This document shows positions 46,656-59,899 of a stretch of DNA of 64,000 nt, piece after piece. The stretch is from Channallabes apus (Eukaryota; Chordata; Actinopteri; Siluriformes; Clariidae), in assembly GCA_030522415.1 (NCBI GenBank), contig CM060107.1, positions 48,204,307 through 48,268,306 of the forward strand. The letters are read 5' to 3'. The notes under the pieces are model-generated. The model saw only the letters and a program-made list of their open reading frames with translations, did no database searches and was not told the origin of the DNA. The stretch's first letter is position 1; every line of letters begins with the position of its first letter. The position numbers and the translations under genes were made by a program.

Positions 46656-46842
46656 ACTCTCATTGATCACTCAGGTTTGTTTGTTGACGTTGAGGTGATC
46701 GGTTGCTTTACATCTCAGGAAGCCCTCATGTCTGTTTCCTTCTGTCTCTCCCTTTTAGTTATGCTGTCGTAGTTAGTCCTGCTTGCACTTGGCACTAAAT
46801 ATACATTCACATTGTACTTTGTGTCTGTGATCATCACTCTCC

Positions 46843-46877
<35 letters not shown>

Positions 46878-46889
46878 GATCTACACATG

Positions 46890-47515
46890 CTGCTCCTGAG
46901 CTGACAGTGATCCAGACCCGCTCTGCTCTCTGGAACTGTGAGACTAATACCGAATACCGCTTCTGGTTGGAGACCTCATCACATGGAGGCCCCATGTGGT
47001 GACTGGGGATGGGTTTATTTTACCATGAAGATGGTCTTGGACTTGGCTGATGCAGACAGCTATTCTCTGAGTACTTGTTACTGCAATCACTCAACGTTTT
47101 AGAACTGAAATAAAAAAAATGAACAACAGTTTTGTACCTGAGCCTCCAATAAGGAACTGGACTGGATATTAACTTAAACACCTCTCATGTTATGCTTCTC
47201 TAACCTCCAGCCTCCTAACACACAATATGAATGCAGATCAATCCCTGCTATGAGTTATCATCTAAATGAGGATGGGTTCCCTGTTAAGTCTTGTTCTTCT
47301 CAGGGTTTCTTCCTATTGGCATCTCAGGGAGCCTTTGCTTGCCACTGTTGCCCTCAGCTACTCATCAGGGACAATCTGATCATTTAGATTTTTACTTATA
47401 TCCATATGTTTCAAACTCATTTCCGTAATTTTCTTTTGATTGTGTAAAGCTGCTTTGTAACAATGATCACTGTTAAAAGCACTATATAAATAAAACTGAA
47501 TTTAACTGAACATAA
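46890..47515. repeat. LINE/SINE 3'-tail type repeat
   Basis: GGGTTTCTTCCTATTGGCATC, GCCACTGTTGCCCTCAGCT, AAAGCTGCTTTGTAACAATG and TATAAATAAAACTGAATTTA are the usual 3' tail of an abundant teleost retroposon. No coding sequence remains. Confidence 0.6.
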
Positions 47516-47741
47516 ATGTCATGGCAATATCGGACATTTTATTTATCATCTTTTCATTATCATTTCACTCTTTCATTTATCATCACTTCTTTCTGCCAAT
47601 TTAAAAAGAGTTTATTTGACAGCACTCTTCGGGAATAAGAAACTCACAGTACAGTGGGAGCTCAGTACAGACACCACACTGCAATACCTTCAGAAGAACT
47701 GTGGCTCCTGGAGGATACTATTGCGTTGTCTCAAGGTAAAC

Positions 47742-48850
47742 ATGCACATCATGGTTGTGTTATAATATCCTTATTTAGAGCTGTTCAGCTTCAATCACAC
47801 TTTAAGATATAGTTTGGCTATTATGTAGTTCGAAGTGGACGTCAGTCCTATGCTTTGCCATTAGACTAGAGAGACTTTGCTTTGCTGTGCAGCGTGTCGA
47901 TAGTCTACCTTCACCAAATCACACAAAGCTTTGCACATTTAGACTTTGCAATATTTCCCACTCATCTTTCCTACTCAACTACTCAATTTGATTATGGATT
48001 TATATTTTATAAATTTATTGCACTTGTACTTCTAGTTAAACTGCCCAAAGACAGCAGTAACCTTTATATGCAAGGTAAACATACACGTCATGTCTTATGT
48101 TATAATGTCCTTATGATGTCCTTAAGCTATTCAGCTTTGATCATGGGGACTTTTTCTTCCTGATTAACTTCAAACTGAAATGTACTGATGAAGAGAGGTG
48201 GGTTAAAGAATAAGGAGGATTTTACACTCAGATTATTTTACATCCCTATAATACTTACTGGGCTCAGCCCCTTTACTTCCAGTGAAAGGGAATCATAATG
48301 CTTCAGCATACCAAGACATTTTGGACAATTTCATGCTCCCAACTTTGTGGTAACAGTTTGGAGATGGCCACTTCCTGCTCCAACATGCCTGCGCCGCAGT
48401 GCACAAAGCAAGGTCCATAAAGACATGGATGAGTGAGTTTGGTGTGGAAGAACTTGACTGGCCTGCACAGAGTCCTGACCTCAACCCAATAGAACACCTT
48501 CAGGATGAACTTAAGTGAAGACTGCAAGACAGGCCTTCTAATCTAACATCAGTGTCTGACCTCACAAATGTGCTTCTGGAAGAATGGTCAAAATTTTAAT
48601 TCCCTTGAACACACTCCTAAACCTTGTGGAAAGCCTTCCCAGAAGAGTTAAAGCTGTTATAGCTGCAAAAGCTGGGCCGACATCATAGTAAACCCTATGG
48701 ATAATTAATTGGTTGTTACTTAAGCTCGTATAAATATAAAGGAAGATTAGCAAATACTTTTGGCAGTGTAGTTTATGTTGTATTCAGTAGATTCTGAGTA
48801 TATTTGTTTTATGACTGTTTCTGTAGGCTGTGCTCTAGTCAGTATGTACT
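47742..48850 (+). pseudogene. Decayed duplicate of the Ig receptor gene (intron 1 and exon 2 border)
   Basis: The stretch 47989-48230 matches intron 1 of the Ig gene (52982-53230) at roughly 80-85 percent by eye, including TTCTAGTTAAACTG, AAACATACACGTCATG and GTACTGATGAAGAGAGGTGG. A shorter third copy lies at 47742-47805. The bases at 48780-48840 match the exon 2 border of the intact gene, with tttctgtag/GCTGTGCTCT, and then the V domain is lost. A Tc1-like fragment (48255-48770) lies between the two parts. No open V exon remains, so this is a broken paralogue. Confidence 0.7.
48255..48770 (+). mobile_element. Tc1-like element, 3' half
   Basis: Plus-strand C-terminal transposase traces ([17 protein letters not shown]) and a 3' terminal repeat ending near CAAATACTTTTGGCAGTGTAG. 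The frame is interrupted. It separates two remnants of the duplicated Ig gene. Confidence 0.75.
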
Positions 48851-49454
48851 GTATGTATGCTCCTTATAGACTCTTTACCTCATATATTGAGGTATCTGTG
48901 TCAAACTTGGCATATATTTCTTTCATCCCCCTAATCAAAATACTGGTATGGTTTCATCACCTACTACTCACTCATTGTTGAGAAAATACATTTATAGTTT
49001 CATCCCATTCTACTTACTCATTTTTAATATCGTGGACAAGGAATGTTTCACTGCACAATAGACTGCAGTTCCAAGGCCAATCACAAAACAGCAGGCTACC
49101 ACAGCATACTGCAGGTTGAATATCACTGCTCATTTTTAAGATAGGGGATGAGTAAATTTAAAACTACTTTGTGAATATTCTGGGAGGAGCCTAGGATATA
49201 AAATTAAAATAGTAAATTAGTAATAAAAGTATAAAATATACAAGAAAATACAAAATTAATACAATGTTTTATTTTTCTTTCCCCCGCAAGGTTTTAACTA
49301 TGAAAAACAATAAAAATCAGGTGATATCCACTGTGCTGGCAGGTTTAATGTAAATACTGTAGGAAATTTTATAGTAAGTAACTTTACTTACTCATATAAG
49401 TAAAAACACAAGTCTTCAAATCTTCATATCATCCTTAATCAGAAAATATATTAT

Positions 49455-49745
49455 GAGGAGCGTTAAGTCAAACTGGAACTTTTGATTGTTCAGAAAAACA
49501 CAACAAAGTTATTAAAACTCCCTTTGTTTCTCTACATAATCCCCAGGCTACACTAATGCACTTATCCTAGGGTTTCACTAGTGCTTGGATACTATCAAGG
49601 TAGAAAGTTTTCTCAATATGCCGGAGCCATGATCGGACTGCCTGCTTTACATTATGCTGAAACGCTGTCCTCTCAGGAAGTGCTTTAATGGCTGAAACAG
49701 GTGGAAATCACTTAGAGGAAGCTCAGGACTACTGTATGCTCGAGA
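49455..49745 (-). mobile_element. Mariner-like relic, truncated
   Basis: GAGGAGCGTTAAGTCAAACTG at the left and CTACACTAATGCACTTATCC, GCTTGGATACTATCAAGG inside match the two other copies. It lies 45 bp left of the hAT element. Confidence 0.55.
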
Positions 49746-49789
49746 AGTGCCACTAACTCCCAGCTGATTTCCTGGAATGCGCAAATGAT

Positions 49790-50425
49790 CAGAGGTGGAA
49801 AGTAATGAATTACATTTACTCGCGTTACTGTAATTGAGTAGATTTTTTGTGTACTTCTACTTTTTAAAGTAGTTTTTGAAATCTGTAATTTTACTTTTAC
49901 TTAAGTACTGTATGTTTTGTTTAAAGTATTGTACTTCACTACATTTTAAATTATATTCGCTACTGAGTAAAAAATTTATAAATGAAAATGAAAAATAATA
50001 CAATGGGGAAGAAAATTAATTGCACCCCGGAAACCACTGCACTGATTGATAGATGGAGAACAAACGCGCTAAATTTACAAGAACGATGGAGACGGACAGA
50101 ACAGATGCCAGTGATACAGACACAGCTGAAAGCGAAATGCCGACAAATTCTTATGAAACAAACCTCTGGTCATATTTAAGCCATCACTTCGATTTCAAGC
50201 ACAACAAAGGGAACAGATCCATCCCCCATCCCCCATCCCACCCCCGCTGTTAAAAAAAAAAGTAACTTAGTAACTTTTACTCTGAGTAAATTTTTAATGA
50301 GCTACTTTTTACTTTTACTTGAGTAGATTTTTATAAGGGTAACTTTACTTGTACTTCAGTAAACGTTCACTGAAGTAACAGTACTTTTACTTAAGTACAA
50401 AATTGTATTACTCTTTCCACCTCTG
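49790..50425 (+). mobile_element. hAT element (CAGAGGTGG ends), 636 bp, with 8-bp duplication
   Basis: Ends CAGAGGTGGAAAGTAATG and CTCTTTCCACCTCTG with identical flanks CAAATGAT (49782-49789, 50426-50433). The interior includes a short frame with METDRTDASDTDTAESE and LWSYLSHHFDF, which looks like the N-terminus of a hAT transposase. It is non-autonomous. Confidence 0.88.
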
Positions 50426-50433
50426 CAAATGAT

Positions 50434-52105
50434 GCAGTGGGAAGTTTGAGGTCTTTGATTGTCTTGCAAAAAAGAATGTCTCTGGCTTCCAAAGTTACAA
50501 CATGTCACTCTTGACAAAATGAAACCTGTAATAGTTATCAAATTGCAGTGATGTATTGTAAGCCAATTAAAACCCTACTGCACTTACTTTAGTAAAGGTG
50601 CACAATGTTTTGCACAATTTAGGTTTTGCACAATTTACACTGGTGCTGTGACCCAAAATTAAAGATGGAAAAGATTATTTTACAGTATTCTTGTCGCCAC
50701 TTACAATTCCTTACAAGACCAACAGAGGACATCCTTCCTCATAGTATGATTTTTTCCCCCCTGGGTTCTTTCCCAATTTTCTCTACACATAGGTATTTCA
50801 CCTAGCTGCTTCCTGTTTATAAGTTCCCTGTTTCCATCGTTGGTTGGTTAGCTTTTTTTTTTTTGCAGAGTAGTTGTTATCTGTTTTATTGTACATGGTA
50901 GAGTTTGGTTTTGTACTCTACAGTTTTACCTTGCTATTTTTATGCTATGAGAAAAAAAATTATTTGAATGTCCTGTACATGCATATAAGACAATAAAGAG
51001 CATCTTTTTCTTTCTTTCTGTAGAAATCGGTTTTCTCCAGTACTGTAGTTTTAGAGCTCTTGAGTTTGCAAACCAGCTGTAGTAACAGTTTTATGGCACA
51101 AGATGTGGCCACTTAGCCATATTTCTAAAGTCAGAAAAAGTTGATGTAAACTAATTTTTTTATTCATTTTTTTAAATTTATTTAAATAAACTAAATGGCA
51201 CAAAATGTCACTACTTAGCCATATCAATAAATTCATAGAATAAATTAAATAAACTTTATTTATATATATATTTTTTTACATTTAAATTTCTACAATTTAA
51301 TCAAGTAATTAAATAGAACTATACTTTCTGAATATTCTTACTGTTCATATTGAGTCATGATAACCACTCATGAACATGATCATATAATCCTTAGCTCACA
51401 CAGGGTACATTATTATTATTATTTTATTTATTTATTTTTTTAGCTTCCTATATACCTGGGGAATCACACTTGAACAAAAATACTGACAGCCGTTACAGCT
51501 ACCCCCCCCCCCCAAACCCTACAGTTAAGGTTGATGAAAATGGTGAATTTATGAGTCATGTTGCTGTTTGGATCTGGATCACTAGAAGATTGTTTATGTT
51601 CAGAATTTACATTTCTGATAATTGTAATTCTCAGCAGCTCTGACAGTTTATTTTGTTGCAAACATTTTTTTTCAACATGCAGTTTTCATGTCATGAGGAG
51701 GGAGGGCTTTGACAAGCTTCTTTTCAGTTGTAATAAAAAATAAAAAATAAAAAAAAAACTTATAATATTGTCCCATAATATTAAATGTAACTTTACATTT
51801 AACTTTATATTAAAGTTATTGTTTCTGTGCATAACTTACATTTGTAGCAATTTTTAAATAACATTTATTTAAAAAAAAAAACATTCTTAGAATTTGGAGA
51901 GGTTATGAAAAAGAAATAATAATAATAATAATAATATTAATATATAAATATAAATATAAATTTTGTTAAGTTTTGTCATATTGCAATACCTTCAGAATTA
52001 CTCTAACTGTAAACACTGTGAAATGTTTATACCTGTTTTAATACGTTTTAATAATATGTTAATACGTTAACAAGACAAAGGCTACATGAAGTGCAAAACA
52101 ATTAT
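50434..52105. other. Intergenic, AT-rich, no gene seen
   Basis: Poly(A/T) runs, a C10 run at 51503 and scattered ATT repeats. No frame in it has convincing composition or splice sites. Confidence 0.6.
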
Positions 52106-52109
52106 GCTA

Positions 52110-52405
52110 TACCATCCATCCATCTAGGAACCTCTGTAGTCCAACCATGGACCAATGGTTTCTATTTATTCCCATTTTGTATAACTGTGGTAGAACCTCC
52201 AGTCAACATGCACACATTACAGGCAATATGGGAACACCAGTTATCATAATCAGTCTGTCTTTGGACTGTGGGAGGAAACCAGAGTACCCGGAGGAAACCC
52301 ACCAAGCACAGGGAGAACCTGCAAACTCCATGTATACAGACTCAACTCGGGGATCAAACGGTGCAAGGTGACAATGCTAACCACTAAGGCACTGTGCCGC
52401 CAATC
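52110..52405 (-). repeat. tRNA-headed SINE-like repeat, copy 4
   Basis: Minus strand. CCATCCATCCATCTAGG at the left, GGACTGTGGGAGGAAACC, and GCTAACCACTAAGGCACTGT at the right (head). Part of the B box region is deleted. Confidence 0.72.
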
Positions 52406-52570
52406 ATGTTATCATGAAAAAGTAAACATAAAACACGACATAAGAAAAAATATTATTCTATACATGTGAATTGAGTCTGAAAAAGAATGAAGATTTCCTA
52501 AAAAGAGAAGTGTTACAGCAGTTGTTGAGGTTTCCTGAAAACCAAAGTAGTTAAAAGTGACACACTCAGG

Positions 52571-52572
<2 letters not shown>

Positions 52573-52634
<62 letters not shown>
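52573..52634. repeat. (TG)n-(GA)n microsatellite just upstream of the Ig receptor start
   Basis: TG repeats run into GA repeats and end 28 bp before the start codon at 52662, so they lie in the presumed promoter or 5' UTR. Confidence 0.92.
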
Positions 52635-52661
52635 CAGTGAGTGTGAGAAAAAGACTCAGTA

Positions 52662-52710
52662 ATGATGAAGTGCTTGTATCTTGTGTCTGTCGTGTTTCAT
52701 GTGGCTGCAG
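52662..52710 (+). CDS. Ig receptor exon 1: signal peptide
   Basis: ATGATGAAG starts the frame, and the donor is GCTGCAG/gtgagt, phase 1. The 16 codons are hydrophobic, as in a signal peptide. A GT/GA microsatellite lies just upstream, in the presumed 5' UTR or promoter. The first of the two adjacent ATGs was taken; use of the second would only remove one Met. Confidence 0.8.
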
Positions 52711-55700
52711 GTGAGTGAAGTTATTATTTTTTATTTTCTATTACAGAAAGGAGAGAGAATATTAGCCAGTTCTTAGTTCAGCTGCTTTGTGTTTAGTTCA
52801 TGTGCTTTCTGTCCAGACTGGGTTTACAGTAGGCCGTAGTTCAGCCCTGTTCCTGAACAACCAAACCGAACACTGTCAAATGTTCATCATTTAGAGTTTT
52901 AATCAACAACAGCTTTACTTACTACAGTGTTATAATATTAATAAGACCAACAGAGATGAACACATTCAATAGAAATATTTGATTATGGCTTTATATTTTA
53001 TAAATGTAATGTTACTAAAATGCTACATTTGAAGACCAGCATGTACTTCTAGTTAAACTGTCCAAAGACAGCAGTAATCTTTACATGCGCATAAACATAC
53101 ACGTCATGCCTTGTGTTAATAATGTACCTATTTAGAGCTGTTCAGCTTTAATCATGTGGATTTTTTCTTCTTGATTAACTTCAGTTTAAATGTACTGATG
53201 AAGAGAGGTGGACTAATGAATAAGGAGGATTCTACACATTTACTGAAGGAAATCTCTCACAATCTGTCTTATTTAATGTATCTAGAATAACTCAAACAAG
53301 TGGGGAAAAAATAAATTTTATTACCATTTATATGTCACTTCCTCAGTCTTGGCTGTAAATGGGTGTCAGAGTTTTTCTGCTGCTGACATCAGTGACTGAT
53401 TTCCGTTTCCTGTGCAGTATGTCATATGTCAAGCTTTTTTTTTTTCTTCTTTTTTTTTTTAGCAGTTCATGTGAACTGAACTGTCTATCACATGCATGCT
53501 GTTTTGTTTAAACTCAAATACATGAATCTCACACTTGTTGACACAAATATAAATATATATATATGTATACACAGTGGCTTGCAAAAGTATTCAGCCCCCT
53601 TGAACTTTTCCACATTTTGTCACATTACAGCCACAAACATGAATCAATTTTATTGGAATTCCACGTGAAAGACCAATACAAAGTGGTGTACATGTGAGAA
53701 GTGGAACGAAAATCATACATGATTCCAAACATTTTTTTTTTTTTTTACAAATAAATAACTGCAAAGTGGGGTGTGCGTAATTATTCAGCCCCCTTTGGTG
53801 TGAGTGCAGTCAGTTGGCCATAGACATTGCCTGATGAGTGCTAATGACTAAATAGAGTGCACCTGTGTGTAATCTAATGTCAGTACAAATACAGCTGCTC
53901 TGTGACGGCCTCAGAGGTTGTCTAAGAGAATATTGGGAGCAACAACACCATGAAGTCCAAAGAACACACCAGACAGGTCAGGGATAAAGTTATTGAGAAA
54001 TTTAAAGCAGGCTTAGGCTACAAAATGATTTCCAAAGCCTTGAACGTTCCACGCGAGCACTGTTCAAGCGATCATTCAGAAATGGAAGGAGTATGGCACA
54101 GCTGTAAAGTCCCCACTGTCAAATATGTTGGTGGCAGCATCATGCTCTGGGGGTGCTTCTCTTCAGCAGGGACAGGGAAGCTGGTCAGAGTTGATGGGAA
54201 GATGGATGGAGCCAAATACAGGGCAATCTTGGAAGGAAACCTCTTGGAGTCTGCAAAAGACTTGAGACTGGGGCGGAGGTTCACCTTCCAGCAGCACAAT
54301 GACCCTAAACATAAAGCCAGGGCAACAATGGAATGGTTTAAAACAAAACATATCCATGTGTTAGAATGGCCCAGTCAAAGTCCAGATCTAAATCCAATCG
54401 AGAATCTGTGGCAAGATCTGAAAACTGCTGTTCACAAACGCTGGCCATCTAATCTGACTGAGCTGGAGCTGTTTTGCAAAGAAGAATGGGCAAGGATTTC
54501 AGTCTCTACGTAGATGTGCAAAGCTGGTAGAGACATACCCTAAAAGACTGGCAGCTGTAGTTGCAGCAAAAGGTGGTTCTACAAAGTATTGACTCAGGGG
54601 GCTGAATAATTACGCACATCCCACTTTGCAGTTATTTATTTGTAAAAAATGTTCGGAATCATGTATGATTTTCGTTCCACATCTCACGTGTACACCACTT
54701 TGTATTGGTCTTTCACGTGGAATTCCAATAAAACTGATTCATGTTTGTGGCTGTAATGTGACAAAATGTGGAAAAGTTCAAGGGGGCCGAATACTTTTGC
54801 AAGTCACTGTATATATAATATACGGACACATCAAAGTCTCCACAAAAACACCAGAAAAAGTCGATATATTTGTCGCTAGTCGCGTTTTTAAAAATGAGTC
54901 GCTAGAGTGGTCTGAGTACTCGCTAAATGTAGCGACAAAGTCGCTAAGTTGGTGAAATAAGTGTGACAAAAATAATAAAAGTAAAAAAAGTTAAAATAAT
55001 ACTGAGAAATTCCTGTGTGCAATTGTAAAAAACTGGATCAGCTTAAAGAAATCTGCATTTCTCTCTATGCTAGATCCAAGTCGTTTTTATTTTCAGATGT
55101 ATTTGTAAAATGGTGAGTAACTACATGCGGCTCTGTGGAAATTAAGAGACCAAATAAACACATTATCACAATATTGTGTATCACAAAGGTTAGAAACTGT
55201 TGTGAGAAACAGGAGATTTAGTAAACCTAGTGAGCTTTATACTGACAGAGCTTTTTCAAACCTCTGAAACCTCAGAAACTTCAAATCAACATAAAATTAT
55301 GGTACAATTATAAATTAATATACAGTAATATAAACAGACAAAAGTAATTATCTCAAAATTTATTTTTGATCTGAACTACTGTAAATAACTATCTAGTTAT
55401 TATTAGTAAAACAGACACTTTTCATCATTTTAGAATTAAATGTACTGAGTCATAAATATTTTCATGCTTTATTTATATTATTCAATCAATCAATCAATCA
55501 ATCAACCAACATTTATTTATATAGCACTTTACAGCAACCAAAGTTGAACCAAAGTGCTTCACAGCACTAAAAAATGACAATAAAATAGCAATAAAAATGT
55601 TTATAGTTATAAATAAATAAATGAACATTATAAATGGAAGTTATAGTAACAGTAATAATGATAACAATAATAATAAAAAAAAAAAAAAATAAATAAATAA

Positions 55701-57267
55701 AACTAAATTATAAAAAGCATAAAATAAAAAAATTATAAAATATTAAAAGCCATTCTAAATAAGTGGGTCTTTAGTTGTGCTTTAAACAAAGGAAGGTCCT
55801 TAATTTTGCGTAACTCTGGTGGAATGGTGTTCCAGAGTTTAGGGCCAGCGACTGCAAAGGAGCGATCACCCCATTGCTTGTATCTTGACCGAGGGACCAC
55901 TAGCAGGTTTTGGTTAGCAGAATGTAAGGCTCTACCTTGGTGATAGGAGCTTATTGTCTCACACAAGTAGGACGGTGCCAGACCATTAATCGCATTAAAA
56001 ACAAACATCAAAAGTTTAAACTGAATCCGGAACTGTACCGGAAGCCAGTGAAGGGAATACAAGATTGGTGTGATGTGATCATTTTTTCGGTTATTGGTCA
56101 GCATACGAGCCGCAGCATTCTGCACAAGTTGCAGACGATGTAACCGAGCTTGAGTGATAATTGAGTGATATAAATATTGTATAATTGTATTTATATTATT
56201 GTATACAGTAGAGTCTGAGTTGTTTGTATGTGTGTTTCTGTAGGCTGTGCTCTCTCTGGTGATAAACATAATACAGTCTATAAACACAGCGGTGATTCAG
56301 TGCTGTTACCCTGCTCCTGCTCTGACCTGAACACCAAACCTCAGACACCCACCTGGTGGACCCACAGAACAGGAAGTGCAACAGAAGTGTTAAATGATGA
56401 GCACTACAGTGGCAGACTTCAGCTGTTTAATAACACTTCTCCTGCTAATCTGTCTCTGCTCATCTCTAACCTGAGAGTAGAGGATGATGCAGACTACAGC
56501 TGCAGCACTGAGAAGGATCAGAGACACATCAGGCTTCATGTTAATGGTTAATTATTTAAATACAAAGTAAAATAGAATATTCAGTGTGAAAAAAACGTTT
56601 TATGAATTAATGTCACATATGTAATCAGAATGTCTACTTCATTTATCATAACTAAAGGCCATAATAATCTCGGTGTCATATTGTGACACATCAATATCAA
56701 GTTATAAATGATAATAAATACTGATTATGGGTATCAGATTGGCTTTATTCAGGCCTTTATAAATATTTATTTTGGTATATATTTTGAAGGGTTTATGTAC
56801 TGTAGGTGTCATGTGGCTTTATGAAAATATAATTCAATTAATACCTTATTTTTATTTATAAGCTAAGGTATTATACATGCCATAAACTGAATGTAGTTGA
56901 ATGTAGTTTTTTATGCTAAATGTAAATAGTCACATCATGTCCAGTATCATGTGTCCTGTTAATAACAGTGACAAAAGCAATTACTAGTTTTAATAATTTT
57001 GTATTTTCTGTAGGAAGCAGAGAAACTTCAACACAGTCTTCACCTGCAACACCACTGGTACAAGGTAAAGAGCAAACACACAGCAGCCTCCCTCTAGGTG
57101 CTACAACTTTCAATTTTCTTCAGCTATGAAAAACTTCTCTATTATTATATTTATTAAAGTTTTTGTGTTTTTAATTACACAGTGTCCAGCATTCTGGTGG
57201 TTTTATTGTTGGTGATATCCAGTGTAGTGGCAATTACTTATTGGAGATGCAAAGGTGATGATGAGAT

Positions 57268-57332
<65 letters not shown>

Positions 57333-57839
57333 TTAAAGAGTAATTAACTGAAAAATTACTCTCTTGATAAAGAAAATGAAATTCTCTAGATATCACTAGA
57401 AGTGGGATTATTTCTGAGGTTTTTTCTCTTTAGTAAGAAGATCTGGAGAGGACGTGATTACTGAAGGATGTCCAGACTCTGACAGAAAGCAGAAGGATCA
57501 GGTTAGTGTACATACAAGTGTCATGGGTTTGAACTCTTCTATCCTCCAGAGACTCTTTTTTATTGCCTTTGGTTTGTGTTTTCATTGTCTATGTACATTA
57601 TATTTTGATACACCACATGTTCTAACCCAACACATGTAATAGTTAATTTACCGTTGTTTTAGCCTCCACCTGTTTCTTACTTAAGCTTATTTAAACCTGC
57701 TTGTATTTACCACTTCTTGTTGTATTTTTGAGTCCTCAAGTCATAATCTGTATTATTTAAATCGTATTTCTAAAAATCTTTCCTGATCATTTCCAACATC
57801 AGTTATCTTTTGGATCACTTGGATTTTCACACTAGAGTT

Positions 57840-57877
<38 letters not shown>

Positions 57878-59848
57878 GTTGTTGCCTTAGTCCAAAGATA
57901 AATCTCCTGCATTTTACTACCAAGAACCCATTTGGTCAACATGATAGCAGGTCGAAGTTCATCTGCATTTTTGTTATTAAGTGTCATCTATGAACTACAA
58001 GTCAAACTGTACTAGTCAAAAGTTTGGACACACTTTCTAATTCTGTTCTTCCTTTTTGTCTTTTTTTTTTTTGTTCATGTTTTGTGCAGCAGAGGTTATT
58101 TTTGATCTTGCTTTCCTGGGATGGTTGTCATGAGAACCATTTCTATTATTATTCTTGCAGGGTTGAGCAAATGCACAACTTTTACACTTTACCAGAGGTG
58201 GGAAGAGTAATAAAATGTTGTACTCAAGTACAAGTACTGTTACTTCAGTGAAATTTTACTTAAGTACAATTAAAGTAACCTTTATAAAAATCTACTCAAG
58301 TAAAAAGTAAAAAGTAGCTCATTAAAAAATTTACTCAGAGTAAAAGTTACCGAGTTACTTTTTTATTTTTTTAACAGCGGGGGTGGGATGAGGCATTCTA
58401 GCGTAGTTCAAAAAAAGATGAGCAGATATAAATCTCAAACTACTGTAGTTGTTTTTAACTGAAGGAACACCTTTGCATAATAAAGCTGTTGTCTTTCTTG
58501 TGCTTGAAAATCAAAGTGATCACTTAAATATGGTGTTACGTCCCAGTCTAGGGTCATACAGCAAAAGACTGGTTCAGGGTTCTATTTTAAACTGTATGGA
58601 AATGGTGGTATATGGCAGAAAGAACTAGATCCAATCATTAACTGATGAAATAATGAGGTTTGTATATACACACACACACACACACACGCACACACAACAG
58701 GAGGAGGATCAGATTCAGAGTGGACCCATGCCAAAATAATAAACAAAATGGCATTTATATTTAGTAGCTAGATTACCTGCAAAAAAATAAAAAACAAAAA
58801 CCCCACAAACAAAAATACAGGTACCTTACGGGACTCCCTAAACCAAAAACAGTGAATAAATTCCCTCTTCCCAAAATAAATGGCAGCGACGCCCCTACTA
58901 CTAGTGAGTGCACAAACGTACAGTGAAATTATCTACAAATATATACAAAGACCAACCAAACCAAAGGGACAAAGCAAAAATCAAAGTCAATTGGAGGCAA
59001 AAAGTCAAAACCGGAATACACAACCAAATATCAAAACGGCAAAATCACAATCACTTTCCTGCGTCTCTCTCTGGTTTATATATGGTCGCGCTAGTCGATG
59101 ACGTCACTCTCAGGGCGGAAGCGACCGTGTGGAAGGTCAGGAAGATGCCGATGTGGGGACAGTCAGAAAATCTGTAGTGGAGTCTGGAGAGGCGCGCGAC
59201 CAGGACATGATACACACACGCGAGCGCAACAAAGCATAATATTTTCATTATTTTAGCATTTTCATTCATTTATTTTTTACTCAGTAACGAATATGATTTA
59301 AAATGTAGCGAATTACAATACTTCAAACAAAACGTACTTAAGTAAAAGTAAAATTACAGAGTTTAAAAACTACTTTAAAAAGTAGAAATACACAAAAAAG
59401 CTACTCAATTACAGTAACGCGAGTAAATGTAATTCGTTACTTTCCACCTCTGCACTTTACACAGGATAAGTAGCAGATACATCCCTATATCAACAGTTCA
59501 AAGGAGATTATCTCATATTTTGGATGATTTCAGCCTTGTTTTACAGTGTAGAAGGAACTAAAAATTAGGAAAGACTTTAGCATTTGTGTCCAAACGTTTA
59601 ACTGGTATTATTTTTAACTATATATATATATACATACACACACACACAAGGTGACACAGAATAAATGAAATGCGTATTGGTAGCCATTAGCAGGTGGTAG
59701 CACTGCGGGTAAATGACATTTAGCAAGTAAACACTCTGCCATTTTAGTAATCATGGATCAGTGGAACGGGCAACAGCAGGCGTTAGCCATAAAATTTTTT
59801 CTAGTTTTATTGGATTGTAAAAAAAGTTCCCGTTTTTTTGTGTCACCT

Positions 59849-59899
<51 letters not shown>

